Of a stretch of DNA of 64,000 bases, positions 56,263-63,737 are shown one piece after another. The position numbers were made by a program, and so were the translations under genes. The stretch comes from UBA10349 sp003485905 (lineage in GTDB: Bacteria; Pseudomonadota; Gammaproteobacteria; Arenicellales; Arenicellaceae). The stretch lies in contig CALSLL010000001.1 of the NCBI GenBank assembly GCA_943787185.1, positions 186,001 to 250,000 on the forward strand. Direction: 5' to 3'. The stretch's first letter is position 1; each line of letters begins with the position of its first letter. Under the pieces are notes generated by a model. It saw only the letters and a program-made list of their open reading frames with translations, did no database searches and was not told the origin of the DNA.

Positions 56263-57273
56263 TTAAACGTCCAACCGACTGTATACTTTACGCGCATTAC
56301 CCTCGTATATTTTACTTCTATCTTCGTCCGTCAATCGGGTGTTGGCATCTATATAACGTTTAGTATCATCAAAATAGTGTCCGGTCTCTGGGTCAATTCC
56401 GCGTACCGCGCCAATCATTTCAGAAGCAAATAAAATATTATCGATCGGAATAATATCCAATAATAGATCAATACCTTTTTGGTGGTATACACAGGTATCG
56501 AAGTACACATTTTTTAACATGACTTCGCGTAAGTCCCCTAAATTTTTATCTTGTGCCAAACCACGAAACCTACCCCAGTGGTACGGCACAGCACCACCGC
56601 CATGCGGGATAATAAATTTCAATTTAGGGAAGTCATCAAACAAGTTGGAGTACATCAACTGATCAAACGCTGCGGTATCTGCCCCAAGATAATGTGACCC
56701 TGTGGAACTAAAACAATCATTACAAGCCGCACTTACATGAATCATCGCCGGCACATCAAGCTCTACCATTACTTCGTAAAATGGATACCACGACTTATCA
56801 TCTAGCCGGGCATCTTTCCAAAAACCACCTGTCGTATCCGGGTTTAGATTTACGCCTACAAAACCCATCTCCTCTACGCATCGACGCATTTCGACAATAC
56901 TTTTACTTGGGTCTACACCTGGAGATTGAGGCAATTGCGCGACTGGCGCGAAATTTTTAGGAAACAAATCGCAGACTCGACGAATGAGTTCATTTTGATG
57001 TTCAGTCCAAAACCTACTTGTATGCTCATTTCCGACATGGTGCGCCATCCAGCTAGCGCGGGGTGAAAAAATCGTTAAGTCGGTGCCCCGCTGTTGTTGC
57101 AACCGCAGCTGATTGGTTTCAATACTCTCGCGCAACTCATCATCGGTCACCCCCATACTACCTTTTTCACCAACATGTGAAGGGTTCGAAGCTAGTGCGT
57201 CAATTTGTAGCTCACGCCATGCACCAACGCCGGGTGGCGTCGTCGTATAGTGACCATGACAGTCTATAATCAT
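56263..57273 (-). CDS. ligJ: 4-oxalomesaconate hydratase-like amidohydrolase (LigJ-like)
   Basis: A 336-residue amidohydrolase-superfamily enzyme. MIIDCHGHYTTTP carries the first metal ligands; LTIFSPRASWMAHHVGNEHTS, MIHVSAACNDCF, LKFIIPHGGGAVPYHWGR and ILFASEMIGAVRGIDPETGHYFDDTKRYID match remembered LigJ sequences nearly throughout. LigJ hydrates 4-oxalomesaconate in the protocatechuate 4,5-cleavage pathway. A ribosome site (GAGGA) precedes the ATG. It lies directly downstream of a remnant of the ring-cleavage dioxygenase. Confidence 0.9.
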   Translation of the reverse strand: MIIDCHGHYTTTPPGVGAWRELQIDALASNPSHVGEKGSMGVTDDELRESIETNQLRLQQQRGTDLTIFSPRASWMAHHVGNEHTSRFWTEHQNELIRRVCDLFPKNFAPVAQLPQSPGVDPSKSIVEMRRCVEEMGFVGVNLNPDTTGGFWKDARLDDKSWYPFYEVMVELDVPAMIHVSAACNDCFSSTGSHYLGADTAAFDQLMYSNLFDDFPKLKFIIPHGGGAVPYHWGRFRGLAQDKNLGDLREVMLKNVYFDTCVYHQKGIDLLLDIIPIDNILFASEMIGAVRGIDPETGHYFDDTKRYIDANTRLTDEDRSKIYEGNARKVYSRLDV

Positions 57274-57289
57274 TATTTTTTCCTCTTTG

Positions 57290-57505
57290 TTATGATTCGC
57301 AGTTTTCCAGAATAGTTAAGCCGTACGCCGTGTTTGATACAGGAACATGGTAAAAGCGGTATTTCTCATCCACATCTACATCCATTGCCCCTCGCATAAC
57401 CAGCCACATCACCATTTCGATACCCTCCGCGCCAGCTTCGCGAATATATTCAGTATGAGACATCTTTGTTAAAGCCGCGGGGTCACCCCTAACGGTGTCA
57501 GGGTC
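57290..57505 (-). pseudogene. C-terminal remnant of protocatechuate 4,5-dioxygenase beta subunit (LigB-like)
   Basis: A 71-codon open stretch with no start codon: PAALTKMSHTEYIREAGAEG, IEMVMWLVMRGAMD, then FYHVPVSNTAYGLTILENC and stop. This is the end of the extradiol dioxygenase beta subunit. The frame is blocked upstream by a stop at 57506-57508. It lies 17 bp upstream of ligJ, so both were once in one operon, and most of the dioxygenase is deleted. Confidence 0.82.
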
Positions 57506-57562
57506 TTAGTGCTGTTCCCCACCCAAATTCCAGAGACTTGTTGCAGCTACTTTGGAGGGACT

Positions 57563-58009
57563 CTATTGGTTTTCGAGGGCTCGTTTTCGACTTGTTTCAT
57601 ACTCTTCATCATTGATTAAGCCTTCATCGTGTAAATCTTTAAGTTCGAGCAAATTTTCTTTTAATGTGGTTTCCCCTACCTCATTTTGAGCTTCTCCCGC
57701 TGAACATTTACCATCATAAATAGCACTTAAATGGGAAATTCTTTCGTCGATAGAATCTTGGTTTTTGTTTGCTCGGACTTCATTGACGATAATTCCAGGC
57801 CAAAAAAGAATAAGGAGACCGGCATTCTTACCAGTAACTCCAGAATCATCTTTTGCATCTTCGAACTCAACGCCAAGTTCAGATAATTCGATCTTTAAAT
57901 CTACACACGACTTTTGCTCATCCCCGACTTGAACAGTTTGAACAGCCTTATTTGAGACGCAACCTGAGATTACAATAAGCGTAGTAACTAAAAGTAACCG
58001 ATATTTCAT
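57563..58009 (-). CDS. Hypothetical lipoprotein with SHOCT-like C-terminus
   Basis: A 148-residue lipoprotein: MKYRLLLVTTLIVISGC ends in a lipobox. The middle contains a short hydrophobic stretch (NAGLLILFWPGIIVNEV) and a helix. The C-terminus, ELKDLHDEGLINDEEYETSRKRAL, is a SHOCT domain (short helical domain seen at the ends of many unrelated proteins). Function unknown. Confidence 0.7.
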   Translation of the reverse strand: MKYRLLLVTTLIVISGCVSNKAVQTVQVGDEQKSCVDLKIELSELGVEFEDAKDDSGVTGKNAGLLILFWPGIIVNEVRANKNQDSIDERISHLSAIYDGKCSAGEAQNEVGETTLKENLLELKDLHDEGLINDEEYETSRKRALENQ

Positions 58010-58207
58010 GCTTTCTTGCCCCCTAATCCGTTGAACTGAAGTGCCTTCCTCATTATTGGCGGATAATAATACATTGTCCAGTCCGCTTCGATGGAAGATA
58101 AATAGCTAAGGTTAGTATCCCTCAGGGGTAAGGGTAAATCATGTCCCATATCACAGGGGATATGTAGCCTCCCTCGACCTCTAACGTGCCAATGCTATTC
58201 CCCATCT

Positions 58208-58375
58208 TTATTCCAGCCCTACCAACTCCGATCTAAGTATCTTTATACTCTTAGGGGCCTCTATTCCCATTATCGTTTGTGCGCCTCTATATTTAGTGAG
58301 CGTAATAGTTACAGTCTCACCTGTAGCAGTTTTAAGCACGATTGATTCACCTTCTTTCCTTGATAGTACTAGCAT
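58208..58375 (-). CDS. CsrA-like RNA-binding protein (55 residues)
   Basis: The protein is MLVLSRKEGESIVLKTATGE then TVTITLTKYRGAQTIMGIEAP and a C-terminus KSIKILRSELVGLE. The start MLVLSRKEGESI and the GIEAPKSIKILRSEL block (with the RNA-contact arginine) match CsrA/RsmA, which binds GGA-containing hairpins in mRNA leaders. It is shorter than the 61-residue canonical protein by lacking the C-terminal tail. A perfect ribosome site (AAGGAGG, 58388-58382) precedes the ATG. Located in an accessory region, it is more likely an acquired regulator than the housekeeping copy. Confidence 0.8.
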   Translation of the reverse strand: MLVLSRKEGESIVLKTATGETVTITLTKYRGAQTIMGIEAPKSIKILRSELVGLE

Positions 58376-58391
58376 GATGGGCCTCCTTTGC

Positions 58392-58409
58392 TTTACGTGG
58401 ACACGTAAA
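58392..58409. promoter_or_regulatory. Palindrome upstream of the CsrA-like gene
   Basis: TTTACGTGGACACGTAAA: 8-bp arms (TTTACGTG/CACGTAAA) around GA, placed 3 nt upstream of the ribosome site of the CsrA-like gene. It may be an operator, or an mRNA hairpin near the start. A weaker inverted repeat TTCACC/GGTGAA lies at 58434-58451. The rest of the ~280 bp up to the higBA promoter contains nothing I can name. Confidence 0.5.
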
Positions 58410-58693
58410 TTAACTCAATAGTTCTGCAATGTCTTCACCCAGATAGGTGAAGTTTTCTGAAGTATCTAGCTATCCTTATCTTGGTGGAAATTTGTTATAT
58501 TTGAACTTGTGGCGTACCGTTTTATTAAGGTATTTAGAGTCATTAGTGGTTTCATCACTAAATCTACTCACAAATGACTGATGGAGTAAGCAGCTATAGG
58601 AAATTGGAGTTTGGCCGACTGAATAGCTTTTATTTAGGGATAGCAATTAACTTATCTAAGGGTTTATTAGGCATCACTTGTGTCCTCTAGTAC

Positions 58694-58726
58694 TTGACAA
58701 ACCTCAAAAACCTCCCATAATGGGAG
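58694..58726 (+). promoter_or_regulatory. higBA promoter with overlapping operator
   Basis: TTGACA (58694-58699), 16 nt, CATAAT (58716-58721) is a near-consensus sigma-70 promoter. The inverted repeat CTCCCATAATGGGAG (58712-58726) lies exactly over the -10 box, the usual place for a HigA autorepression site. The toxin ATG follows 12 nt later. Confidence 0.75.
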
Positions 58727-58738
58727 CTTGGATGTTGA

Positions 58739-59038
58739 ATGCGGATAGTTTCAAAACGAACATTAAGAGAGTTTTGGGAGCAAAGTTTATATTCTAACGC
58801 TCAAGGGCAATTAGAAGCTTGGCATGAAGAAGTCCTAAAAGCAGATTGGGCTACACCTCAAGAACTAAAAGCTCAATTTGGTAATGCAAGCATACTCCAA
58901 GATAGTCGAGTCGTGTTCAATATCAAAGGTAACGATTATCGATTAATCGTAAAGATTAATTACGATTATAGAATGGTGTATGTACGTTTTGTTGGAACTC
59001 ACGAAATGTATGATGAAATAGACGCGGTGACGATATGA
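58739..59038 (+). CDS. higB: HigB-type toxin (mRNA interferase)
   Basis: A 99-residue RelE-superfamily toxin that cleaves mRNA on the ribosome: MRIVSKRTLREFWEQ, ADWATPQELKAQFGNA, DYRLIVKINYDYRMVYVRFVGTHEMYDEID, with the family's conserved F-x-G-T-H end. It overlaps the antitoxin by 4 nt (ATGA), and like other hig loci the toxin comes first. Confidence 0.9.
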   Translation: MRIVSKRTLREFWEQSLYSNAQGQLEAWHEEVLKADWATPQELKAQFGNASILQDSRVVFNIKGNDYRLIVKINYDYRMVYVRFVGTHEMYDEIDAVTI

Positions 59039-59433
59039 AGATTAAACCCATTAAAAATGAAAGCGACTACGAATCTGCCTTAGAGCGTGTAATGGCGTTA
59101 ATGGATGCAAAGGCAGATACCCCAGAAGGCGATGAACTAGATATATTAGGCATCCTTGTAGAAGCCTATGAAGCCAAACATTTTGCTATTGGAAATCCGA
59201 ATCCAATTGAAGTTATTCGTTTTTTTATGGAACAGTATGGCCTCAAAGATAGAGATTTAGTGCAATATATTGGGCATTCTGGTCGAGTATCTGAGGTGCT
59301 CAATTATCGTCGTAAGTTGACATTACCAATGATTAGAAAGCTGCAAGAAGGATTAGATATACCAGCCGAAAGTTTGGTTCAAGATTATCCGCTACAAAAT
59401 TCTTCCGAGCCTTTTACTGAGTGCCTAGCCTGA
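59035..59433 (+). CDS. higA: HigA-type antitoxin
   Basis: A 132-residue antitoxin: N-terminal acidic helices with ALERVMALMDAKADTPEGDEL, and a C-terminal helix-turn-helix (MEQYGLKDRDLVQYIGHSGRVSEVLNYRRKLTLPMI). It should neutralise HigB and repress the shared promoter by binding the palindrome at 58712. Translationally coupled to higB. Confidence 0.88.
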   Translation: MKIKPIKNESDYESALERVMALMDAKADTPEGDELDILGILVEAYEAKHFAIGNPNPIEVIRFFMEQYGLKDRDLVQYIGHSGRVSEVLNYRRKLTLPMIRKLQEGLDIPAESLVQDYPLQNSSEPFTECLA

Positions 59434-59765
59434 TAATTATTCCTGTCAATCTTGCCGAACTAAAGGAATAACTGAGTTTAGGATCAGTCAAAACTTGTCA
59501 GTATTAGGCGTGTAAGATTGGAGATCGGGACTTAACAAAACATAACACCCAAGGGGTGGGGCATCCCCTCCCCCCCTCTAAGTCAGTTATATTCTTAAGC
59601 TTTGTTCCAGCTAATCACAGTGATTCTTTATGTGATATATCATTGGTATATTATATAGAACCCGCATACGTAAGATTTGTTCTAATTAGGGTGTTTGTCA
59701 CAACCGTTCGGCGAAAGGGGCCGCATCCGAGATACAGTACCAACGATTCTCTACCACTAAAGTAA
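59434..59765. other. Gap with no gene, containing one copy of a block repeat (332 bp)
   Basis: Holds GGACTTAACAAAACATAACA at 59528-59547, which has 18 of 20 bases in common with GGACTTAGCAAAACTTAACA at 60871-60890, and then a C/G-rich palindromic stretch around 59552-59569. No promoter or gene recognised. A frame at 59556-59765 is not convincing. Confidence 0.5.
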
Positions 59766-59882
59766 ATTGCTAATCACCTGAATAATGCTGGCTACACTAC
59801 GGCCAGAGGGAGTGAATTCAAAGCAACCACAGTGCAGAGAATCTTAGCAGCCTAGGGATTAGCTCCTGAATTAACTCAATAA
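59766..59882 (+). pseudogene. Remnant of a serine recombinase/resolvase-like gene
   Basis: A short open stretch, IANHLNNAGYTTARGSEF then KATTVQRILAA, stop (TAG at 59853), GLAPELTQ. The pattern LN-x(2)-G-x(2)-T-x-R-G-x(4)-T-x-x-V-x-x-IL is that of the C-terminal recombinase domain of serine recombinases. No start or catalytic serine remains, so it is only debris of a mobile element. Confidence 0.45.
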
Positions 59883-59885
59883 GGT

Positions 59886-60347
59886 TTATAAGTCGAAATT
59901 AGCTCTAAGGTATTCTGTAGCAGCTGCCTCAACACTAGTTTTTAGTGTTTGCATAATAGAGTCTTCGTCGTTGAGACCAAGCGCCCCAAATCTGTAATCA
60001 TATAAAATTGCTGGATATGGATTCCTACGTCCAAAAGCAATATAAAGGTTGTATATGGGATGCAGCATTGTTTCCAAAGAAAGGCACTCTATGGATATGG
60101 AGAGGTATAAAGGAGCAGTTCTCCAATCGTTAGGGGTTGGCTTTATGCGGCTTCTGATGAATACCCCTTCTACCACTGGGATCGTCTTTTCCTCGGTAAA
60201 TGGGCAACCCTCACTAACATGAAAATAGTAAGAAAGCTGATCAGGCGTTTCAGTTTTGATTGCCTTTAGAAACCAATCAGGGCTTTCTTGTGCAGTCGCA
60301 CCTCCCGAAAGCAGTAATAAAATTGAGACTAGTAATCCTTTATTCAT
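59886..60347 (-). CDS. Hypothetical exported protein
   Basis: A 153-residue protein with a signal peptide (MNKGLLVSILLLLSGGATAQ). The mature part has paired cysteines (HVSEGCPFTEE and ISIECLSLETML) that could form a disulfide, and no family I can name. It is in an operon-like position 28 bp downstream of the small membrane protein at 60376. Confidence 0.6.
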   Translation of the reverse strand: MNKGLLVSILLLLSGGATAQESPDWFLKAIKTETPDQLSYYFHVSEGCPFTEEKTIPVVEGVFIRSRIKPTPNDWRTAPLYLSISIECLSLETMLHPIYNLYIAFGRRNPYPAILYDYRFGALGLNDEDSIMQTLKTSVEAAATEYLRANFDL

Positions 60348-60375
60348 TGTAAACCTACCCCCAAATAGTGGCTTA

Positions 60376-60669
60376 TTACTTGATGAGAGGGTTGTTGTTT
60401 TCCCCTACCATCGCCTCCCAAATGCTAACAATCATTGTTAAAACAATCCCCCACGCAATGAAGGATATTACTCCAGAGAAAAACCCACCTAAATCGTTAA
60501 TGGTAAATTCCAAGAATTGACCAACTGGATTGCCTAAAAACCACTTAGAAATGAGCCAATCACCAGGATAAAAATAAAGCCAGTTAAACCACAACCAAAC
60601 ATCACTAATGGTAACGGCTCCATCGTAATTCATATCAGCCACGAAAGACCAACCTTCATTTTCATCCAT
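60376..60669 (-). CDS. Small membrane protein with dockerin/EF-hand-like N-terminus
   Basis: A 97-residue protein. The start MDENEGWSFVADMNYDGAVT then ISDVWLWFNWLYFYPGDW resembles the single EF-hand of dockerin-like repeats (D-x-N-x-D-G-x-V-x-x-x-D), and the rest contains two hydrophobic helices (for example FFSGVISFIAWGIVLTMIVSIW) and a polar end. It may be a calcium-responsive inner-membrane protein. I know short proteins with this layout from several proteobacteria but no function. Confidence 0.62.
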   Translation of the reverse strand: MDENEGWSFVADMNYDGAVTISDVWLWFNWLYFYPGDWLISKWFLGNPVGQFLEFTINDLGGFFSGVISFIAWGIVLTMIVSIWEAMVGENNNPLIK

Positions 60670-61598
60670 GCTTACATCCCATGTGGTTACTAGAACCTAT
60701 TTAAATATCATAGAGCTAGGGGTTTGTGCTAGTTATTCGGCAGTCATGCCCAAAGGGAATAAATTTCCGGAGTCCATAAAAAGGGGTTTTCTTACACGTT
60801 AGGGATAGAAACGATAGGAATTAGAACCTGTCAGAGCCTGTGGTTATCGGACACGTTAGACAGGGCATCAGGACTTAGCAAAACTTAACATTGAGGTGGT
60901 GGGGTAGCCCCCTTTAGCACCCTCCGTGCCATTGCTATTGTCCGTCTATGTTCCAGCCCCCTAAGATAGGAATTTAGGATAGGAATGCTGGTGTTTTGGC
61001 ATGTTTTCACCCATTTGAGTGATAAGTATCAACCTATCAAAACCTAACATCTACCACCTAAGGAACAACTAAGGTTCAACCTGACAAAACCTGACATTTA
61101 CAACTTCATAAAACTTCATATTGAAGAGTTGAAGCTAACCCTACGGCATACCTACACGATACCCTTAGTATGTTATCAATTTGCCCCTTTTTCAGAACTC
61201 TACTGTCTTACTGGTAGAGTAGCCCTAGTTGATGGAGTTAGCTCTGAGAATAGCCCTAAATGGCATCATTTCAGGCATAGGAGGGGGTATTTAAGTAGGG
61301 GGTGGGGGGGGCAAAAACGATTTCAATTCGAATACGGGTGGGTACGTCCTTGTCATACTCGCTTCGTTTTAAAAGGAGCGCTACAAATGTCAGAGATTAG
61401 GCGATACCCCTTACATTACGAATGGCTGTTAATTGCCCAAAGCGGTCATTGGCTCGATGTTCTTTCGATGCTCATAACTAACAAACATAATACCCGCAAT
61501 CACTCCTATGTTTGCCAAATACTAATAGTCTTTCTGAGGTTAATTTCCTTCATTTTTAAGCCACAGAACACGCCGAAACCTTATTGGGGAGGGGAGCG
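60670..61598. other. Long accessory gap with repeats, about 930 bp
   Basis: No gene is convincing here. It contains a second copy of two block repeats (60871-60911 and 60925-60960), a hairpin repeat copy at 61420, a G-rich tract at 61283-61311 and short recurring strings of the type CAAAACCTGACAT. A frame at 61129-61602 (157 codons) runs through the hairpin repeat and lacks a recognisable domain. Confidence 0.55.
61420..61450 (+). repeat. Dispersed GAATG...CATTC hairpin repeat
   Basis: GAATGGCTGTTAATTGCCC then AAAGCGGTCATT. Same core as at 10122, 63197 and 63706; the right arm ends GG instead of C. Located in an otherwise empty gap. Confidence 0.8.
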
Positions 61599-63128
61599 CT
61601 AATCAGTCGACTGGGTCAGACGAACGATCGAACCGCCGCTCGCACTTTCGGTTAATAACAGAATATCCCCATCAGTACTCAGCGTAATATCCCGAATTCT
61701 TCCAATACCTTGAACAAGTACCTCACGTTCTACCGGCATATTCTCTTTAAGAGAAAACCGATACAGGGTGTTGGCTTTGAGTGACCCGACAATCAGGTCT
61801 CCTTCCCAGTTTGGAAATTTGTTACCTTGATAGACAACTAAATTGGAAATGGCGGGCGAGGGCGTCATCTCAACTATCGGTGGGTGCATGTGATTTATAT
61901 CAAATTGAACATCAAATTTATCCTGGATCGATGAGCCATCATAGTCCACACCAGTTGTAGTTAACGGCCAACCGTAATTTCGGCCAGGCAATATTAGGTT
62001 GACTTCATCACCACCCCTGGCGCCGTGTTCGGTGCTCCATAAATTTCCAGTTTGTGAATCGTAGTGTAGACCTTGAGGTACTCGATGGCCGAAACTCCAT
62101 ATCGATGGGATGGCATTTCCATCCGCTACAAACGGATTATCCTTGGGAATACGACCATCATCATGAACCCGATGAATCTTACCCCAAGGGGTAGTAAGAT
62201 CCTGAATCCCAAGATCATAAAAACCGTTCTTTGCGCCAACCGTGAAGTAAACATACCCTTGATCGTCGAGCACCATGCGACCGCCTATAATTAGATCGGT
62301 AAGTACGGTGTAGTGGCTTAAATCCGCTGCCCAAATCGTTTGCTCGTCAACCCACTCACCATCATTAATCCGCCCCCGAACAATTTTGGACATCGATGCG
62401 GGTTGATCATTTTCCCGACTGCTTGCATTACACGAATCACAACGATCACCATAGTAGATGTATATCCAGCCATTGGATGCGTAGTCGGGGTGTGCAACCA
62501 CATCTTGTATCCAGCCTATACCACGATCCAGAGCGCGCCCATCGTTATTCATCGTACTATCGTTAAAAATGCGCGGTGTACCCGATATCAATTCTGACTT
62601 TGCCCCGTCTGTTGAGACGATACTCAAACCACGTTTTTTCTCAGATAAAAGCAAGCGGCCATCAGGAATCGGCCGTATAGAGAATGGTAATGGGTCAATA
62701 TCTGCAGCGAAGACTTCCAAAGCAAAGTCGTGGCGTTCTGATTTCTGTATACCTTGGGGCAGCTCGAATGTAGCGCGAATATTGTAATCGTCGTAGCTAT
62801 ACCCCGAACGTTGTTCGACGATATAAATTGCCAAACTCTGAATTTGCGCCGGTGTCATCACGCCTGACCATGCAGGCATATCTTTCTCTGGGTTACCAGT
62901 GCCTATGCTCTTTATTAACGCTTCAATCGAACTTCCGTTTGGCAGATCTACGCCCACTAGCCCTAACCCGAGAGGTGTACCTTCAAGTGAGTTCCCGTGG
63001 CAGGCACTGCAGTTTTCTAAATACAAATCGCCTATTGCACCATACTGAGGCTGCGCAAAACTGGAGGGGCTTACAAATAGAAGCGGCAGCAAAATAGCGG
63101 TTGTAACTAGCTTGTTTGTTATCGCCAC
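61599..63128 (-). CDS. Cytochrome c-fused PQQ-dependent sugar dehydrogenase-like protein
   Basis: A 509-residue exported enzyme: signal peptide (MAITNKLVTTAILLPLLFVSPSSFAQ), a c-type haem domain (CSACHGNSLEGTPLG, then MPAWSGVMTPAQIQS with the axial Met), and a six-bladed soluble aldose/glucose dehydrogenase propeller (IRPIPDGRLLLSEKKRG, WIYIYYGDRCDSCNAS, VYFTVGAKNGFYD, SFGHRVPQGLHYDSQTG, STEHGARGGDEVNLI, GRNYGWPLTTTG). It oxidises sugars in the periplasm and passes electrons to its own haem. Start is GTG. Confidence 0.9.
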   Translation of the reverse strand: MAITNKLVTTAILLPLLFVSPSSFAQPQYGAIGDLYLENCSACHGNSLEGTPLGLGLVGVDLPNGSSIEALIKSIGTGNPEKDMPAWSGVMTPAQIQSLAIYIVEQRSGYSYDDYNIRATFELPQGIQKSERHDFALEVFAADIDPLPFSIRPIPDGRLLLSEKKRGLSIVSTDGAKSELISGTPRIFNDSTMNNDGRALDRGIGWIQDVVAHPDYASNGWIYIYYGDRCDSCNASSRENDQPASMSKIVRGRINDGEWVDEQTIWAADLSHYTVLTDLIIGGRMVLDDQGYVYFTVGAKNGFYDLGIQDLTTPWGKIHRVHDDGRIPKDNPFVADGNAIPSIWSFGHRVPQGLHYDSQTGNLWSTEHGARGGDEVNLILPGRNYGWPLTTTGVDYDGSSIQDKFDVQFDINHMHPPIVEMTPSPAISNLVVYQGNKFPNWEGDLIVGSLKANTLYRFSLKENMPVEREVLVQGIGRIRDITLSTDGDILLLTESASGGSIVRLTQSTD

Positions 63129-63196
63129 AATATTACTCTCACTATATGTATCCTATTTCCCAAATTCCATTCGATTAAGCTGGTTCAATAGTTAGT

Positions 63197-63229
63197 GAAT
63201 GACTGCTAATTGCCCCAAAGCGGTCATTC
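63197..63229 (+). repeat. Best-preserved copy of the GAATG...CATTC hairpin repeat
   Basis: Arms GAATGACTGCT and AGCGGTCATTC pair over 11 bp with a single mismatch around a short loop (AATTGCCCCAA). Between the sugar dehydrogenase start and the next gene. Confidence 0.88.
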
Positions 63230-63413
63230 ACCATAACCTATCACTAATAATATAATAAAGTTCTTTCTATGTGAGTCGTTCATTAAATGGGAGATTTGTC
63301 GGACTTTATTCTAGTCCTAGATATTTGTTGAAAGCTAACCTTACGACTAAGATTTATAAATAAAGGATAAAAAGGCTGGAATATTTCAAAGAGGATTAGA
63401 TCAATACAGCGAA

Positions 63414-63707
63414 ATGCCATCCGAGGATCAAGCTGTATTCCACTCGCTAATGCACCCATTGCATCATGGCTTACATAGTCTTTGGGAGTCTAACAAGGCA
63501 GGAGTTCTTGATGAAGGCGATTTAATTGCAGCTCGCAATATATTCATTACTCTAATTTTGACTCCCGGTGGGCAAGCTTGGTGGAAATCGTTTAGACATT
63601 TACCACCGCCGATAATTGTTGACTACATTGAGAGTGAAATTATCAACTCTAAAAAGGAAATCGTACCATCTTATGAATTCATGCCGTGGTTGCTTTTAGA
63701 GAAGTGA
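63414..63707 (+). CDS. Unidentified conserved-looking protein or C-terminal fragment
   Basis: A 97-codon frame: MPSEDQAVFHSLMHPLHHGL, then AARNIFITLILTPGGQAWW and SFRHLPPPIIVDYIESEI, ending in MPWLLLEK. The protein looks like the helical C-terminal half of a longer protein, and the frame continues upstream for 21 codons (from ~63351) before a stop, without an ATG. The hydrophobic/aromatic pattern suggests real coding, but I recognise no family. The stop overlaps a hairpin repeat. Confidence 0.45.
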   Translation: MPSEDQAVFHSLMHPLHHGLHSLWESNKAGVLDEGDLIAARNIFITLILTPGGQAWWKSFRHLPPPIIVDYIESEIINSKKEIVPSYEFMPWLLLEK

Positions 63708-63737
63708 ATGGTTGCTTCTTGCCCAAAGCGTTCATTC
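63706..63737 (+). repeat. Dispersed GAATG...CATTC hairpin repeat
   Basis: GAATGGTTGCTTCTTGCCC then AAAGCGTTCATTC; overlaps the stop codon of the preceding gene. Arms less perfect than at 63197. Confidence 0.8.

Noticed and set aside
57563..61598. Integron-cassette array
   Set aside because: Genes point both ways and no attC-like sites or integrase are seen.
61129..61602. 157-codon plus-strand frame
   Set aside because: Runs through the G-rich tract and a hairpin repeat; composition is not protein-like.
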